Assembly (NCBI GenBank): GCA_905197905.1
Contig: CAJKAP010000006.1
Location: forward strand, 1-64,000
Origin: an uncultured Sutterella sp.
GTDB taxonomy: Bacteria; Pseudomonadota; Gammaproteobacteria; Burkholderiales; Burkholderiaceae_F
Direction: 5' to 3'
DNA length: 64,000 bases
In this document: one piece after another, positions 9,232-18,075 of the stretch
How positions within the stretch are numbered: position 1 is the first letter of the stretch
Layout: each line of letters opens with the position of its first letter
Translations under genes and position numbers: made by a program
Notes under the pieces: generated by a model
What the model was told of the DNA's origin: nothing
Seen by the model: only the letters and a program-made list of their open reading frames with translations
Database searches by the model: none

Positions 9232-9247
9232 GTCTGACGTGTCAGAC
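9232..9247. promoter_or_regulatory. Perfect palindrome, possible operator
   Basis: GTCTGAC-GT-GTCAGAC, two perfect 7-base arms, lies about 15 bases after a TAAAAT box and 30 bases before the Smr-protein start. The position, near the expected transcription start, suggests a repressor site. The protein that would bind it is unknown. Confidence 0.4.
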
Positions 9248-9277
9248 TCACTAGATAATGAAATTTTGAGAAATAAA

Positions 9278-9928
9278 ATGCCAGTCATCAATAGTTTGAG
9301 TGACCTGAAAAGCATCAGCAAAACACTCAAAGCAGAAGCGAAAAAACGCGAAGAAGAAGAAAAATTAGCCAAAGAAAAGGAGCTTAAAGCACAGCGCGAA
9401 GCTAACTACTTCTCCCATATGATGGAAGAAGCTGGCGTTGTGAAAATGGCACAAAAAAATCTTGCAGATACTAAGCGCCCAAAGCCAAAGCCTGTTGTGA
9501 AGTCGGTAGAAGTGGAGGAACCCACTCCTCGTAAACAACTCTCAGACCAAGCGGATCCCAATAACTTCCTCTCTGACGAAAATGGATTGCTACATTGGAG
9601 AAAAGGCGAATCGCCAGAAATCGCGAAAAAACTTTACCGCGGATTTTGGGCAGTACAAGCTTGGCTTGATCTCCATGGCTATTCGACAGAAGAAGCTCGC
9701 GTGCATGTCGTCGACTTTTTAGCGGAAAGCACACGTCGAGGCTACCGCTGCGTTCGCATCATTCATGGTGTGGGCTATAACAGCGCAGAAGGTAAGGGAA
9801 AGCTTCGCGAGGTGGTGCCTCGTTGGCTCAAGCAACAAAGCAATGTGATGGCCTTTGTCCAGTCCCCTGTCGACAAGGGTGATCAAGGAGCCCTTTTGGT
9901 GCTCCTTGAAGGCAAGAAAAAGGTCTAA
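9278..9928 (+). CDS. Smr-domain protein
   Basis: The 216-residue product has a charged helical N-terminal half and a C-terminal Smr domain (about residues 125-210) with the core LDLHGYSTEEAR and the IIHGVGYNS motif. Smr domains are nuclease- or nucleic-acid-binding modules; the MutS2-free stand-alone form, as here, is of uncertain role. I chose the ATG at 9278 because the N-terminus MPVINSLSDLKSISKTL resembles the family and the more upstream ATG at 9230 overlaps the likely promoter. The Shine-Dalgarno is weak. Confidence 0.8.
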   Translation: MPVINSLSDLKSISKTLKAEAKKREEEEKLAKEKELKAQREANYFSHMMEEAGVVKMAQKNLADTKRPKPKPVVKSVEVEEPTPRKQLSDQADPNNFLSDENGLLHWRKGESPEIAKKLYRGFWAVQAWLDLHGYSTEEARVHVVDFLAESTRRGYRCVRIIHGVGYNSAEGKGKLREVVPRWLKQQSNVMAFVQSPVDKGDQGALLVLLEGKKKV

Positions 9929-9957
9929 TTGAAGAGATATCAGATGGTGAGATGCGG

Positions 9958-10296
9958 TTAAATGGCCGCATCTCCCGTCTCACCCGTGCGGATGCGAATC
10001 ACTTGTTCAACGTCGAAAATGAAAATTTTCCCGTCGCCGATTTTCCCCGTGTAGGCAGCCTCACGTACAGCATCTACCACTTGCTCGAGCACGTCATCAG
10101 AGACAACAGCTTCTATTTTCAGCTTAGGGAGAAAATCCACCACGTACTCCGCACCTCGATAGAGTTCTGTATGCCCTTTCTGGCGGCCGAACCCCTTGAC
10201 TTCCGTGACCGTCAGGCCATGAACGCCCACATCAGCGAGGGCTTCTCGGACTTCATCGAGTTTGAATGGTTTGATAATCGCGACTATTTGCTTCAT
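9958..10296 (-). CDS. glnB: Nitrogen regulatory protein P-II
   Basis: Trimeric signal protein that senses 2-oxoglutarate and ATP/ADP and adjusts nitrogen metabolism. With the ATG at 10296 the product is the standard 112 residues, starting MKQIVAIIKPFKLDEVREAL. The T-loop is intact and includes the uridylylation target Tyr51 (in ELYRGAEYVVDF). The C-terminal TGETGDAAI is canonical. It is convergent with the Smr gene and 29 bases from it. Whether it is glnB or a glnK paralogue cannot be settled without amtB context. Confidence 0.93.
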   Translation of the reverse strand: MKQIVAIIKPFKLDEVREALADVGVHGLTVTEVKGFGRQKGHTELYRGAEYVVDFLPKLKIEAVVSDDVLEQVVDAVREAAYTGKIGDGKIFIFDVEQVIRIRTGETGDAAI

Positions 10297-10388
10297 TTTC
10301 AAAACCTACAAAGAATCTATCAACGTTGTACGCCCTTGTGGCTGTTACCTTGAGTTGACGAGGTATAAGGATAGCGCGAATTTGCGCA

Positions 10389-10439
10389 AAAAATAAAGGG
10401 CAAACGTGGGAGAAATTCTTTTCTCACAACGTCTGCCCC
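10389..10439 (-). terminator. Terminator of the small unknown gene
   Basis: On the minus strand a long imperfect stem (GGGGCAGACGTTGTGAGAAA with its partner ending in CGTTTGCCC) is followed by TTTATTTTTT. It separates the 110-residue gene from glnB. Confidence 0.8.
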
Positions 10440-10451
10440 CTCTGTGGAATG

Positions 10452-10784
10452 TTATTCCTTGTCAGCTGGTTTCTCAGCTGCCTTTTCTTCAGTCTGTTCT
10501 TCCGCTTTTTGCGGACGAGCCACACCATATTCGTAAAGTACCACATCGCGCACACGAACACCAAAGTTCGGGCTACCGTTGGGACTGTGCCAGACGTCCT
10601 TCATTTCACGCCATGCATTGATGAAGGCGACCACATTCTTAGGCACATCGCGCGTGTTCGTGACTTCCTGGAGATTAAACGTTTCCCCGTTGGTTAAATG
10701 CAAACGCAAAACATGGACAAAGGGCCCCTGATCCTCAACAGCGAGGGGTTCTTTTACTTTGTCTTTTTGATCATTTTGAGTCAT
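10452..10784 (-). CDS. Unrecognised small cytoplasmic protein
   Basis: The protein of 110 residues has no signal peptide or membrane segment. I do not recognise it. The central part (about 20-90) looks folded, with alternating strands (FVHVLRLHLTNGETFNLQEV, DVVLYEYGVA) and a Trp-containing helix (VVAFINAWREMKDVWHS). The last 20 residues are a Lys/Glu/Ala-rich tail. It stands alone with its own terminator, between glnB and glmM, and GGAGAGA lies ahead of the ATG. Clean codon use and the start signal support a real gene. Confidence 0.7.
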   Translation of the reverse strand: MTQNDQKDKVKEPLAVEDQGPFVHVLRLHLTNGETFNLQEVTNTRDVPKNVVAFINAWREMKDVWHSPNGSPNFGVRVRDVVLYEYGVARPQKAEEQTEEKAAEKPADKE

Positions 10785-10886
10785 TTCTCTCTCCTAAAAA
10801 AGATGAATTTGTTCGAGGTTAATCGCTCTAAAAACAGGTTTATTTAATAACTTTAGCACATCTACCCTTCTCAAAAAGGTATACGT

Positions 10887-12224
10887 TTAAATAACTAAGG
10901 CTTCACTTAACTGAATAGCTAACTTCTGAGCCTCATCACGATCTCCAGTCTCGACCATAATGCGCAGGAGAGGTTCTGTGCCAGAAGGGCGAATCAAAAC
11001 GCGACCACGCCCTTCGAGAGAGGTTTGCACCATCTTAATAGCCGCTTGGAAAGTGGCGTTTCCCTTCCAGGAATAATTAGCTGGAATACGCTTATTGATG
11101 AGCACTTGAGGCATCATTTCGATACCTTCCAAAAGTCCAGCCAAGTCCTTGCCTTGACGGCGCATTGCGCCCAGAACCTGGAGTGCGCTCACAATGCCGT
11201 CTCCAGTTGTCTGCTTATCGAGCACTAAAAGGTGACCAGAAGATTCTCCCCCCAAAAGCCAACCATTCGCCTGGAGCTGTTCGAGCACATAACGATCTCC
11301 CACCTTTGCACGAATAAACGGAATTTCCATATCAGCAAAAGCTTTTTCAAGTGCAAAGTTAGTCATCAACGTACCGACCACGCCCGCTACAGGCTCGTCA
11401 AGCAAACGATCCTTCACCATAGCGTAAAGCAATTCGTCACCGTTATAAACGTGACCATTGGCATCGGCCATAATCAAGCGGTCTGCATCGCCGTCTAAAC
11501 TAATCCCTACATCACAACCGTGCCCACGAGTCCATTGAGACAGGTGTTCGGTATGTGTAGCGCCTACTCCATCGTTAATATTGAGACCATTTGGCTTATT
11601 GCCAATAGCAACCACATCAGCGCCTAATTCATGGAAGACATCAGGCGCCACGTGATAAGCAGCACCATTCGCACAATCGACCAAAATGCGCAATCCCTTT
11701 AGATCTAAGCACGAGCTCAGGGTAGACTTGCAAAATTCGATGTAACGACCCGAAGCATCATCTAAACGACGTGCTTTGCCAAGATCTTGAGAGGTCACGC
11801 AAGAAAAGCCCGCGTCAAGCTCTGCTTCAATTTCTAATTCCACAGCATCAGGCAACTTCTTCCCTTCTGCGGAAAAGAACTTGATCCCGTTGTCTCCATA
11901 GGGATTATGAGAAGCAGAAATTACCACTCCAGCTTCAAGGCGTAAGGCGCGCGTGAGGTAGGCAACAGCAGGTGTCGGAATCGGTCCACACAAGACCACA
12001 TCAACACCAGCAGAAGAGAAACCCGCTTGGAGTGCAGCTTCAAGCATATAGCCAGAAATACGCGTATCTTTTCCAATTAACACGCTGGCACGGCGACCAG
12101 GATAGTGGCGACTAAACACACGTCCAGCCGCTTGCCCCAACTTCATCACAAATTCGGGTGTAATCGGGGTTTCGCCCACCGTTCCACGTACACCATCAGT
12201 GCCAAAGTAACGTCGATTACTCAT
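10887..12224 (-). CDS. glmM: Phosphoglucosamine mutase GlmM
   Basis: Converts glucosamine-6-phosphate to glucosamine-1-phosphate for peptidoglycan and LPS precursors. The 445-residue protein has the phosphoserine loop SASHNPYGDNG (Ser105 as the phosphorylated residue), the metal-binding DGDADR and the phosphate loop RPSGTEPLLRIM near the C-terminus. It begins with RRYFGTDGVRG. Last gene of the rlmE-ftsH-folP-glmM block, 13 bases after folP. Confidence 0.97.
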   Translation of the reverse strand: MSNRRYFGTDGVRGTVGETPITPEFVMKLGQAAGRVFSRHYPGRRASVLIGKDTRISGYMLEAALQAGFSSAGVDVVLCGPIPTPAVAYLTRALRLEAGVVISASHNPYGDNGIKFFSAEGKKLPDAVELEIEAELDAGFSCVTSQDLGKARRLDDASGRYIEFCKSTLSSCLDLKGLRILVDCANGAAYHVAPDVFHELGADVVAIGNKPNGLNINDGVGATHTEHLSQWTRGHGCDVGISLDGDADRLIMADANGHVYNGDELLYAMVKDRLLDEPVAGVVGTLMTNFALEKAFADMEIPFIRAKVGDRYVLEQLQANGWLLGGESSGHLLVLDKQTTGDGIVSALQVLGAMRRQGKDLAGLLEGIEMMPQVLINKRIPANYSWKGNATFQAAIKMVQTSLEGRGRVLIRPSGTEPLLRIMVETGDRDEAQKLAIQLSEALVI

Positions 12225-12237
12225 TCTGCCTTTTCCT

Positions 12238-13107
12238 TTACTTTTGCTGATTTAATCTTGCTGCGGCTTGCTCGGTCGCCTCCCAAACTCGAATAGCATC
12301 TTGCGTCGCACTACAGTCGTGGACGCGCACTATCTGAGCTCCACGCTCAATGGCCATCAAAGCACCCACAGCACTACCGTAAATGCGGTCCATAGGGCGA
12401 GCGTGTCCCGTCACATGACCAATAGAAGACTTGCGAGAAAGCCCCATCAAGTAAGGATAGCCCGCCGTCACAAAACGATCTGTTGCCGCAAGTAATTCAA
12501 AGTTTTGTTCAACCGTCTTACCAAATCCAAAGCCTGGATCCCAGCAAAGACGGTCGCGAGAAATGCCAAGCGCTAGCAAACGTTCTGATTGCATTTGGAG
12601 GAAGCGTTCCACATCCGCAATAAGATTATCGTACTCCGTTGTGCTCGCGCGATGCATAATGACTAACCCGCAGTCTGTGCTCGCAGCAGCTTCAAGGGCA
12701 CCGGGCAGAGTAAAGCCGCGGATATCGTTCAAAATATGCACGCCAAGAGCTGCTGTTTCACGCATCATCTCAGGTTTCGAAGTATCGATACTCACGATAA
12801 ACCCTTCTTTGACAAGAGCCTCGGCAACTGGTAAAACACGGCGCCGTTCTTCTTCAAGGCTGACACCCTCTTCGTCAAACCCAGGGCGCGTAGATTCTCC
12901 ACCAATGTCAATGATGTGCGCGCCCTCTTCTCTCATATGATGAGCCCATTCAATGGCTTGAGCGAGTTGATTATGTGTTCCACCATCGGAAAAAGAATCG
13001 GGGGTGACATTGAGAATCCCCATCACAAGAGGCCCCTCTCCAGGGAAAGAAAATGTCTTTGTTGCACAGTGCCAACTTTTAGCGGCATTTTCCATCAATT
13101 TGATCAT
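12238..13107 (-). CDS. folP: Dihydropteroate synthase FolP
   Basis: Makes dihydropteroate from p-aminobenzoate and the pterin pyrophosphate; sulfonamide target. Motifs: GILNVTPDSFSDGG, GGESTRPG, the DPGFGFGKT loop, LMGLSRKS and the closing RVHD. I start at the ATG at 13107 (289 residues). An open frame runs further upstream but crosses the ftsH terminator, so an upstream start is unlikely. The Shine-Dalgarno is weak. The gene lies just past that terminator, so its expression depends on read-through or an unseen promoter. Confidence 0.93.
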   Translation of the reverse strand: MIKLMENAAKSWHCATKTFSFPGEGPLVMGILNVTPDSFSDGGTHNQLAQAIEWAHHMREEGAHIIDIGGESTRPGFDEEGVSLEEERRRVLPVAEALVKEGFIVSIDTSKPEMMRETAALGVHILNDIRGFTLPGALEAAASTDCGLVIMHRASTTEYDNLIADVERFLQMQSERLLALGISRDRLCWDPGFGFGKTVEQNFELLAATDRFVTAGYPYLMGLSRKSSIGHVTGHARPMDRIYGSAVGALMAIERGAQIVRVHDCSATQDAIRVWEATEQAAARLNQQK

Positions 13108-13131
13108 TTTTGAGAACCCATTTTTTCCATT

Positions 13132-13173
13132 AAAAAAGGCTACAGAGTGAACGTATACCTCTCTGTAGCCTTC
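13132..13173 (-). terminator. ftsH terminator
   Basis: On the minus strand GAAGGCTACAGAG pairs with CTCTGTAGCCTT and runs into six Ts. It falls between ftsH and folP, so folP is partly insulated. Confidence 0.85.
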
Positions 13174-13203
13174 AAACTTTAGCAAAAGACTAAGGAAACC
13201 TCG

Positions 13204-15195
13204 TTACTGGTTATCTTTTTCTTCGCTCTGCGATGGCACATCTATCTTGGTGTCACCAGTATTTTCAGCTGTCGGTTCGCGAACTTCCGGCTGGCTAGAC
13301 GCTGCTGCGGGAGTCTGAGTCTGAGTTGGTGTCGCTGCGACAGTCTCGGCAGACTGAGTAGCATTCGACGTACCCGATGCCGACTTCGGTGGGCGTGGTT
13401 CACGACCAGCCATAATATCGTCGATCTGATCGGAATCAATAGTTTCCCAATCTAGTAAGGCTTTCGCCATACGGTGCATCTTATCCTTATTGTCTTCAAT
13501 AAGTTTGCGAGCCACGTTGTATTGCTCTTCGAGAATACGGCGAACTTCTGCATCCACTTCACGCTGAGTTTCTTCAGAGATATTGCGCGAATGTTGCGCA
13601 CCAATGCCCAAATAGCCACTGCTTTCGCTTTCTGCGTACACCATCACACCGAGCTTGTCGCTCATACCGTAACGCGTCACCATATCACGAGCCATCTGCG
13701 TAGCACGTTCGAAGTCGTTCGATGCGCCAGTCGTCATCTGGTTCATGAAGATTTCTTCGGCAATACGACCACCAAAGAGAATCGCTAAGCGCGTCAAGAG
13801 GTACTGGCGGTCATAGGCGTAGTGGTCTTCCTGCGGCAATTGCATCGTCACACCGAGTGCGCGACCACGCGGAATAATCGTCACCTTATGCACTGGATCG
13901 GACTTCGGCATCAAGCGAGCCACAATGGCGTGACCAGATTCATGGTAAGCCGTGTTGCGGCGCTCTTCTTCGTTCATGACCATGGCACGACGTTCCGCCC
14001 CCATCATGATTTTATCCTTAGCATTTTCAAAGTCGCGCATTTCCACCACACGTGCGTTGCGACGCGCAGCAAAGAGCGCAGCTTCGTTAACCAAGTTAGC
14101 CAAGTCTGCACCAGAGAAGCCAGGTGTACCTCGAGCGATAATCGTAGCATCGATATCAGTACCCACGGGAATCTTACGCATGTGAACATTCAAAATCTGC
14201 TCGCGACCACGAATATCAGGGAGCGGAACCACCACTTGGCGGTCGAAACGACCGGGACGTAAAAGTGCGGGGTCAAGCACGTCGGGACGGTTCGTAGCGG
14301 CAATAACGATCACTGTTGCCCCCGTATCAAAACCGTCCATTTCGACGAGCATCTGGTTCAAGGTCTGTTCGCGTTCGTCGTTACCGCCACCGACACCAGC
14401 GCCACGATGGCGACCCACAGCGTCAATTTCGTCCACGAAGATAATGCAAGGCGCGTTTTTCTTGGCGTTTTCAAACATATCACGCACACGAGCAGCCCCC
14501 ACACCAACGAACATTTCCACAAAGTCGGAACCCGAAATGGTAAAGAATGGCACACTCGCTTCGCCTGCAATGGCCTTAGCCAAAAGCGTTTTACCCGTAC
14601 CAGGCGAGCCCACCAAGAGCACGCCACGAGGAATACGCCCACCTAAACGTTGGAAGCGATTAGGATCGCGCAAGAAATCCACAATTTCTTGAACTTCCGC
14701 CTTCGCTTCATCGCAACCAGCCACGTCTTTGAAACGCACCTTGTTCGATTCTTCATCAAGCATTCTGGCTTTGGACTTCCCAAAAGAGAAAGCACCTCCG
14801 CCACCACCACCGGACTGCATATTGCGAAGGAAGAACACCCACACACCAATCAAGAGTAGCATCGGGAACCAGGAAATAAAGATGGAGACCAATAGCGAGG
14901 GCTCTTCTTCAGCCTTACCATAAACGGGTACCCCGTTCTTTCGCAGTTCATCCACCATCCAAATGTCGCCGGGGCTGGTGATGCTATAAGCGGCGCCAGA
15001 CTGTGGCGTAATCGTCAAGCGATGCCCCTGCACCTCCACCTTGCGCACTTTACCGTCTTTAGCATCCTGCATAAACTGCGTGTAGCTAACGGTATCTTGT
15101 GCTTTTTCAGTCCCATCGAACTGACGAAACAGGGTAAAGAGCGCGACGGCAAAGATACCCCATAAGATCACTCGTGCGATTGTTTTTTGATTCAA
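13204..15195 (-). CDS. ftsH: ATP-dependent zinc metalloprotease FtsH
   Basis: Membrane hexamer that degrades misfolded membrane proteins and regulators such as LpxC. The 663-residue protein has two membrane segments (about 5-22 and 101-123), a Gly-rich stretch, the AAA+ module with Walker A GSPGTGKT (196-203), Walker B IIFVDEID and the SRH, then the zinc motif written HESGH instead of the common HEAGH. The tail is Thr/Gln/Pro rich. Next to lapB (35087) it fits the LpxC-control pair. Downstream of rlmE by 215 bases. Confidence 0.97.
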   Translation of the reverse strand: MNQKTIARVILWGIFAVALFTLFRQFDGTEKAQDTVSYTQFMQDAKDGKVRKVEVQGHRLTITPQSGAAYSITSPGDIWMVDELRKNGVPVYGKAEEEPSLLVSIFISWFPMLLLIGVWVFFLRNMQSGGGGGGAFSFGKSKARMLDEESNKVRFKDVAGCDEAKAEVQEIVDFLRDPNRFQRLGGRIPRGVLLVGSPGTGKTLLAKAIAGEASVPFFTISGSDFVEMFVGVGAARVRDMFENAKKNAPCIIFVDEIDAVGRHRGAGVGGGNDEREQTLNQMLVEMDGFDTGATVIVIAATNRPDVLDPALLRPGRFDRQVVVPLPDIRGREQILNVHMRKIPVGTDIDATIIARGTPGFSGADLANLVNEAALFAARRNARVVEMRDFENAKDKIMMGAERRAMVMNEEERRNTAYHESGHAIVARLMPKSDPVHKVTIIPRGRALGVTMQLPQEDHYAYDRQYLLTRLAILFGGRIAEEIFMNQMTTGASNDFERATQMARDMVTRYGMSDKLGVMVYAESESSGYLGIGAQHSRNISEETQREVDAEVRRILEEQYNVARKLIEDNKDKMHRMAKALLDWETIDSDQIDDIMAGREPRPPKSASGTSNATQSAETVAATPTQTQTPAAASSQPEVREPTAENTGDTKIDVPSQSEEKDNQ

Positions 15196-15410
15196 TCTAA
15201 TTCTCCAGTTACTGCTTCAACGCATCTATTTTGGTGCGGAGCGAGCCTGCCTTTTCTATTGAAATGTGCTCAAAAAGAGTGGGCTATCCAACGCTTCGAG
15301 CATTAAGTGCTATACATTCTACCGAAAAGGCTTAACTTCGTAGCGTACTTTGGTGCGATTAACATCAGGAAAAGATTTTAAAAAAGTTTCCTTTCATCGC
15401 AACAATAGCC

Positions 15411-16055
15411 CTATTTCAAGCCACGAGCCACCAAGTAGACTTCGGCAGAGGTATCACGCGAGGCAGCGGGCTTACGAATATCAACCTTCTTAAATGTCTT
15501 TTTCAAGGCTTCCACGTATTGCGAGAAGCCCGAACCTTGGAAAGCCTTCGTCACAAAAACACCTGTTTTTTTGAGATGTTCAAGGCAAAACTCTAACGCC
15601 AGTTCATTTAACAGCAATGCACGAGCGGCATCAGCTGCTGGAATACCCGATAAATTTGGAGCCATGTCACTTAAAACCACATCGACCTTGTCACCATCTA
15701 AAATTTCTGATAACTTGTCAGCGACTTCTTGCTCGCGAAAATCTCCTTGCAAGAAATCCACCCCATCGATAGGATCCATTGGCAAGATATCCATGGCAAT
15801 GATGCGACCTTGGAGACGTCCTTCTTTGTTGGTGAGACGTTCACGAACAATCTGCGTCCAACTTCCTGGTGCCGCACCCAAATCCACCACAGTGAGTCCA
15901 GGGCGCAATAACTTTTCGCGATCGTCAAGTTCCGTCAACTTATAAACGGAGCGTGCGCGATAACCCTCGGATCTGGAGCGCTTCACGAACGGATCATTAA
16001 TGTGACGTTCGATCCAGGCTCGATTAGAGCGTAATTTTTTAGTTGCTATTGGCAT
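15411..16055 (-). CDS. rlmE: 23S rRNA 2'-O-methyltransferase RlmE
   Basis: Methylates U2552 of 23S rRNA late in large-subunit assembly. The 214-residue product has the SAM motif VVDLGAAPGSW, the DMAPNLSG motif IV, a catalytic Lys in VTKAFQG and the C-terminal SAEVYLVARG. Divergent from yhbY across 47 bases and upstream of ftsH, the standard order. Confidence 0.95.
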   Translation of the reverse strand: MPIATKKLRSNRAWIERHINDPFVKRSRSEGYRARSVYKLTELDDREKLLRPGLTVVDLGAAPGSWTQIVRERLTNKEGRLQGRIIAMDILPMDPIDGVDFLQGDFREQEVADKLSEILDGDKVDVVLSDMAPNLSGIPAADAARALLLNELALEFCLEHLKKTGVFVTKAFQGSGFSQYVEALKKTFKKVDIRKPAASRDTSAEVYLVARGLK

Positions 16056-16102
16056 AGTTTTCGGATTTTTGAAAAATCCCCTACTGACACAAAATAAATA
16101 TT

Positions 16103-16624
16103 ATGAAAGAAATTATTCTTAACCGCGATACGCGGCTTGCCCTTCGTTCGAAGGCACATCATCTCGATCCCGTAGTCCTCTTAGGGGCTAGCGGCTTAAC
16201 CGAAGCCGTTTTGCGTGAAATCGATCGCGAACTCAACGTTCATGAACTCATCAAAGTTCGAGTTCCGACAGATGATCGCGAAGAACGCGAACAGATTTTC
16301 GCCGAAGTAGCAGAAAAACTGGGGGCCGCTCGTGTTCAAATGATTGGCAAATTGTTGATTCTCTGGCGTCCTGCAGATACCGAAAAAGTTTCCGATGAGG
16401 AAGATGTTACCCGTTTAGCCGAGCTTACCATGGGCAAAATAAGCGTTGCTGGTCAAAAACTAACTGCCAAGCCCGTAGTTAAGCGTATGCCGAAAAAAGC
16501 AAGTGCTACACAGAAAAAAGTGGCATCCAAGAAGCCTGGCGAAAAGAAAAAGCGTGTTGAAACTGCCCCTCGCCGAGCTCGTCCAAAGCATAATCGTGTG
16601 ACGAAAAAAGCCGCAATGGCATAA
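16103..16624 (+). CDS. yhbY: YhbY-family CRM RNA-binding protein
   Basis: Residues 1-95 are a CRM domain (LRSKAHHLDPVVLLGASGLTEAV, then the family GxxLILWR ending) as in E. coli YhbY, which binds pre-50S particles. The remaining ~75 residues are an unusual Lys/Arg/Ala-rich tail, absent from the 97-residue E. coli protein, and probably add RNA affinity. Divergent from rlmE, another large-subunit maturation gene. Confidence 0.9.
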   Translation: MKEIILNRDTRLALRSKAHHLDPVVLLGASGLTEAVLREIDRELNVHELIKVRVPTDDREEREQIFAEVAEKLGAARVQMIGKLLILWRPADTEKVSDEEDVTRLAELTMGKISVAGQKLTAKPVVKRMPKKASATQKKVASKKPGEKKKRVETAPRRARPKHNRVTKKAAMA

Positions 16625-16649
16625 ATTTCGACTCACTCGTTAAGACTTC

Positions 16650-16686
16650 AAAAGCCGATTATCCTCGCAAAGGATATCGGCTTTTT
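16650..16686. terminator. Bidirectional terminator yhbY/greA
   Basis: AAAAGCCGATTATCCT pairs with AGGATATCGGCTTTT (one bulge) between convergent genes, with T runs on both strands. Confidence 0.85.
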
Positions 16687-16712
16687 GATATCTCGCCTAA
16701 AAGATAGCCGTC

Positions 16713-17192
16713 TTAGATGTACTGCACCTCTTCAATTTCGAAGCTCACCAGACCTTTAGGCGCGCGGAACTGCACCATGTCACCCTCATTTTTCCCAATC
16801 AAGGCGCGTGCAATCGGCGAGGAAACTGAAATCCGATTTTCTTTGATATCTGCTTCATCGTCACCCACGATCTGATACGTCACCGTATTATCGTCATCCT
16901 CATCGTACAAAGTGACCGTAGCACCAAACACAATACGTTCACCAGCCTCTAAAGTCGTCGGATCAATAATCTGCAAAGCAGGGATTTTACCTTCCAGTTC
17001 AGCGATACGACCTTCGATATGACCTTGTTCTTCACGCGCTGCATCGTATTCAGCGTTTTCCGATAAGTCTCCCTTTTCACGCGCTTCTGCAATCGCTGCG
17101 ACCACAGCAGGACGAGCCGTCTTCTTGAGGTAGTCTAATTCAGCCTTCAACTTTTCAGCGCCACGAGCGGTAATAGGAATACGAGTATTCAT
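16713..17192 (-). CDS. greA: Transcription elongation factor GreA
   Basis: Rescues backtracked RNA polymerase by stimulating transcript cleavage. The 159-residue product has the N-terminal coiled coil with the acidic tip (GDLSENAEYDAAREEQ) and the C-terminal FKBP-like domain ending with SPIARALIGKNEGD. I start at the ATG at 17192 (MNTRIPITARG); a TTG nine codons upstream has no ribosome site. Its leader holds a C9 run on the coding strand (17300-17308). Confidence 0.95.
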   Translation of the reverse strand: MNTRIPITARGAEKLKAELDYLKKTARPAVVAAIAEAREKGDLSENAEYDAAREEQGHIEGRIAELEGKIPALQIIDPTTLEAGERIVFGATVTLYDEDDDNTVTYQIVGDDEADIKENRISVSSPIARALIGKNEGDMVQFRAPKGLVSFEIEEVQYI

Positions 17193-17222
17193 CTTAAATT
17201 TTTTCTCTTTATCAACCAATAA

Positions 17223-17254
17223 GGAAACGCCCGGAAGAACACTACATTCCGGAC
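17223..17254 (-). other. Inverted repeat upstream of greA
   Basis: AACGTCCGGAA / TTCCGGGCGTT arms with one mismatch, in the greA leader on the minus strand. No T run follows, so it is not a clear terminator; it may be a leader hairpin. Confidence 0.4.
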
Positions 17255-17299
17255 GTTACGATTAATACAATTCTTTTTCCAAAAGCCTTCTTTTGGGGA

Positions 17300-17308
17300 G
17301 GGGGGGGG
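17300..17308. repeat. G9 homopolymer in the greA leader
   Basis: Nine G residues preceded by GGGGA, in the 256-base gap between gmhA and greA. Runs of this length can slip during replication. It lies outside coding sequence, so any effect would be on transcription or leader structure. Confidence 0.6.
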
Positions 17309-17448
17309 TAAGAGAGTAAGAATACGGGCGTTTGGAAAAATCTCATGCCCCCTAAAAACAGTCCGTCATTGTATAACACTTACTCTAAGGCTGTGTTTTT
17401 TCAACGAAACAATCGCACCTCTTCGTCATTTTCAAGGAGGAAAATCGA

Positions 17449-18045
17449 TCATTCCACTGCGTAATTTTGTGGGTCGAGGCGACGCTCCACAAGCTCTATC
17501 ATGATGTGGATGCACTTAATGTGCAATTCTTGCACTCGATCAGCCCACTTGCCAGCGGGCGTCACAATACTGACATCTGCAAGCTTTGTAATCGGGCTAT
17601 CAACTCGGCCCGTCATGGCGACAACTTTCACCCCACGTGCCTTCGCGGCTTCTGCCGCCTTGATCACGTTTGAGCTCGCCCCCGAAGTCGTAATGGCGAG
17701 CAGTACATCGCCCTCATGACCATGCGCTTCAACATAACGAGAGAAGACGTAGTCATAGCCATAGTCGTTACCCACACAAGCAATGTGGGAGGCATCTGCT
17801 ATAGCTACTGCTGGGTAAGCGCGACGATCAGAGCGGAATCGCCCTGTCATCTCTTCTGCGAAATGCATGGCGTCACAAAGGCTGCCACCATTGCCACAGC
17901 TCATGATCTTGCCCTTAGTCTCAATCGCATCAGCCATCAAATTGGCCGCATCAACCACGGCCTCCAGAGTGGTTTTATTTGCCAAAAGAGCATCCAAAGC
18001 CCAACGAGCCTCGGTTAATGCATTTTGAACCACATTGACTGTCAT
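17449..18045 (-). CDS. gmhA: Sedoheptulose-7-phosphate isomerase GmhA
   Basis: First step of ADP-heptose synthesis for the LPS inner core. The 198-residue SIS-domain protein has MSCGNGGSLCDAMHFAEEMTG, the ISxSGxS-like TTSGASSNV and the C-terminal Zn/substrate helix with ELHIKCIHIMIELVE. The length fits GmhA (E. coli 192). A DiaA-like SIS protein is the alternative, but the C-G-N-G-G-S loop and catalytic His/Glu positions favour GmhA. It follows recR by 30 bases on the same strand. Confidence 0.85.
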   Translation of the reverse strand: MTVNVVQNALTEARWALDALLANKTTLEAVVDAANLMADAIETKGKIMSCGNGGSLCDAMHFAEEMTGRFRSDRRAYPAVAIADASHIACVGNDYGYDYVFSRYVEAHGHEGDVLLAITTSGASSNVIKAAEAAKARGVKVVAMTGRVDSPITKLADVSIVTPAGKWADRVQELHIKCIHIMIELVERRLDPQNYAVE

Positions 18046-18075
18046 CTTCTTGCCTCTTGTTCTTCTTTGTATGAC

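Noticed and set aside
12238..13185. Long folP start 26 codons upstream
   Set aside because: That stretch crosses the strong ftsH terminator and has no family similarity.
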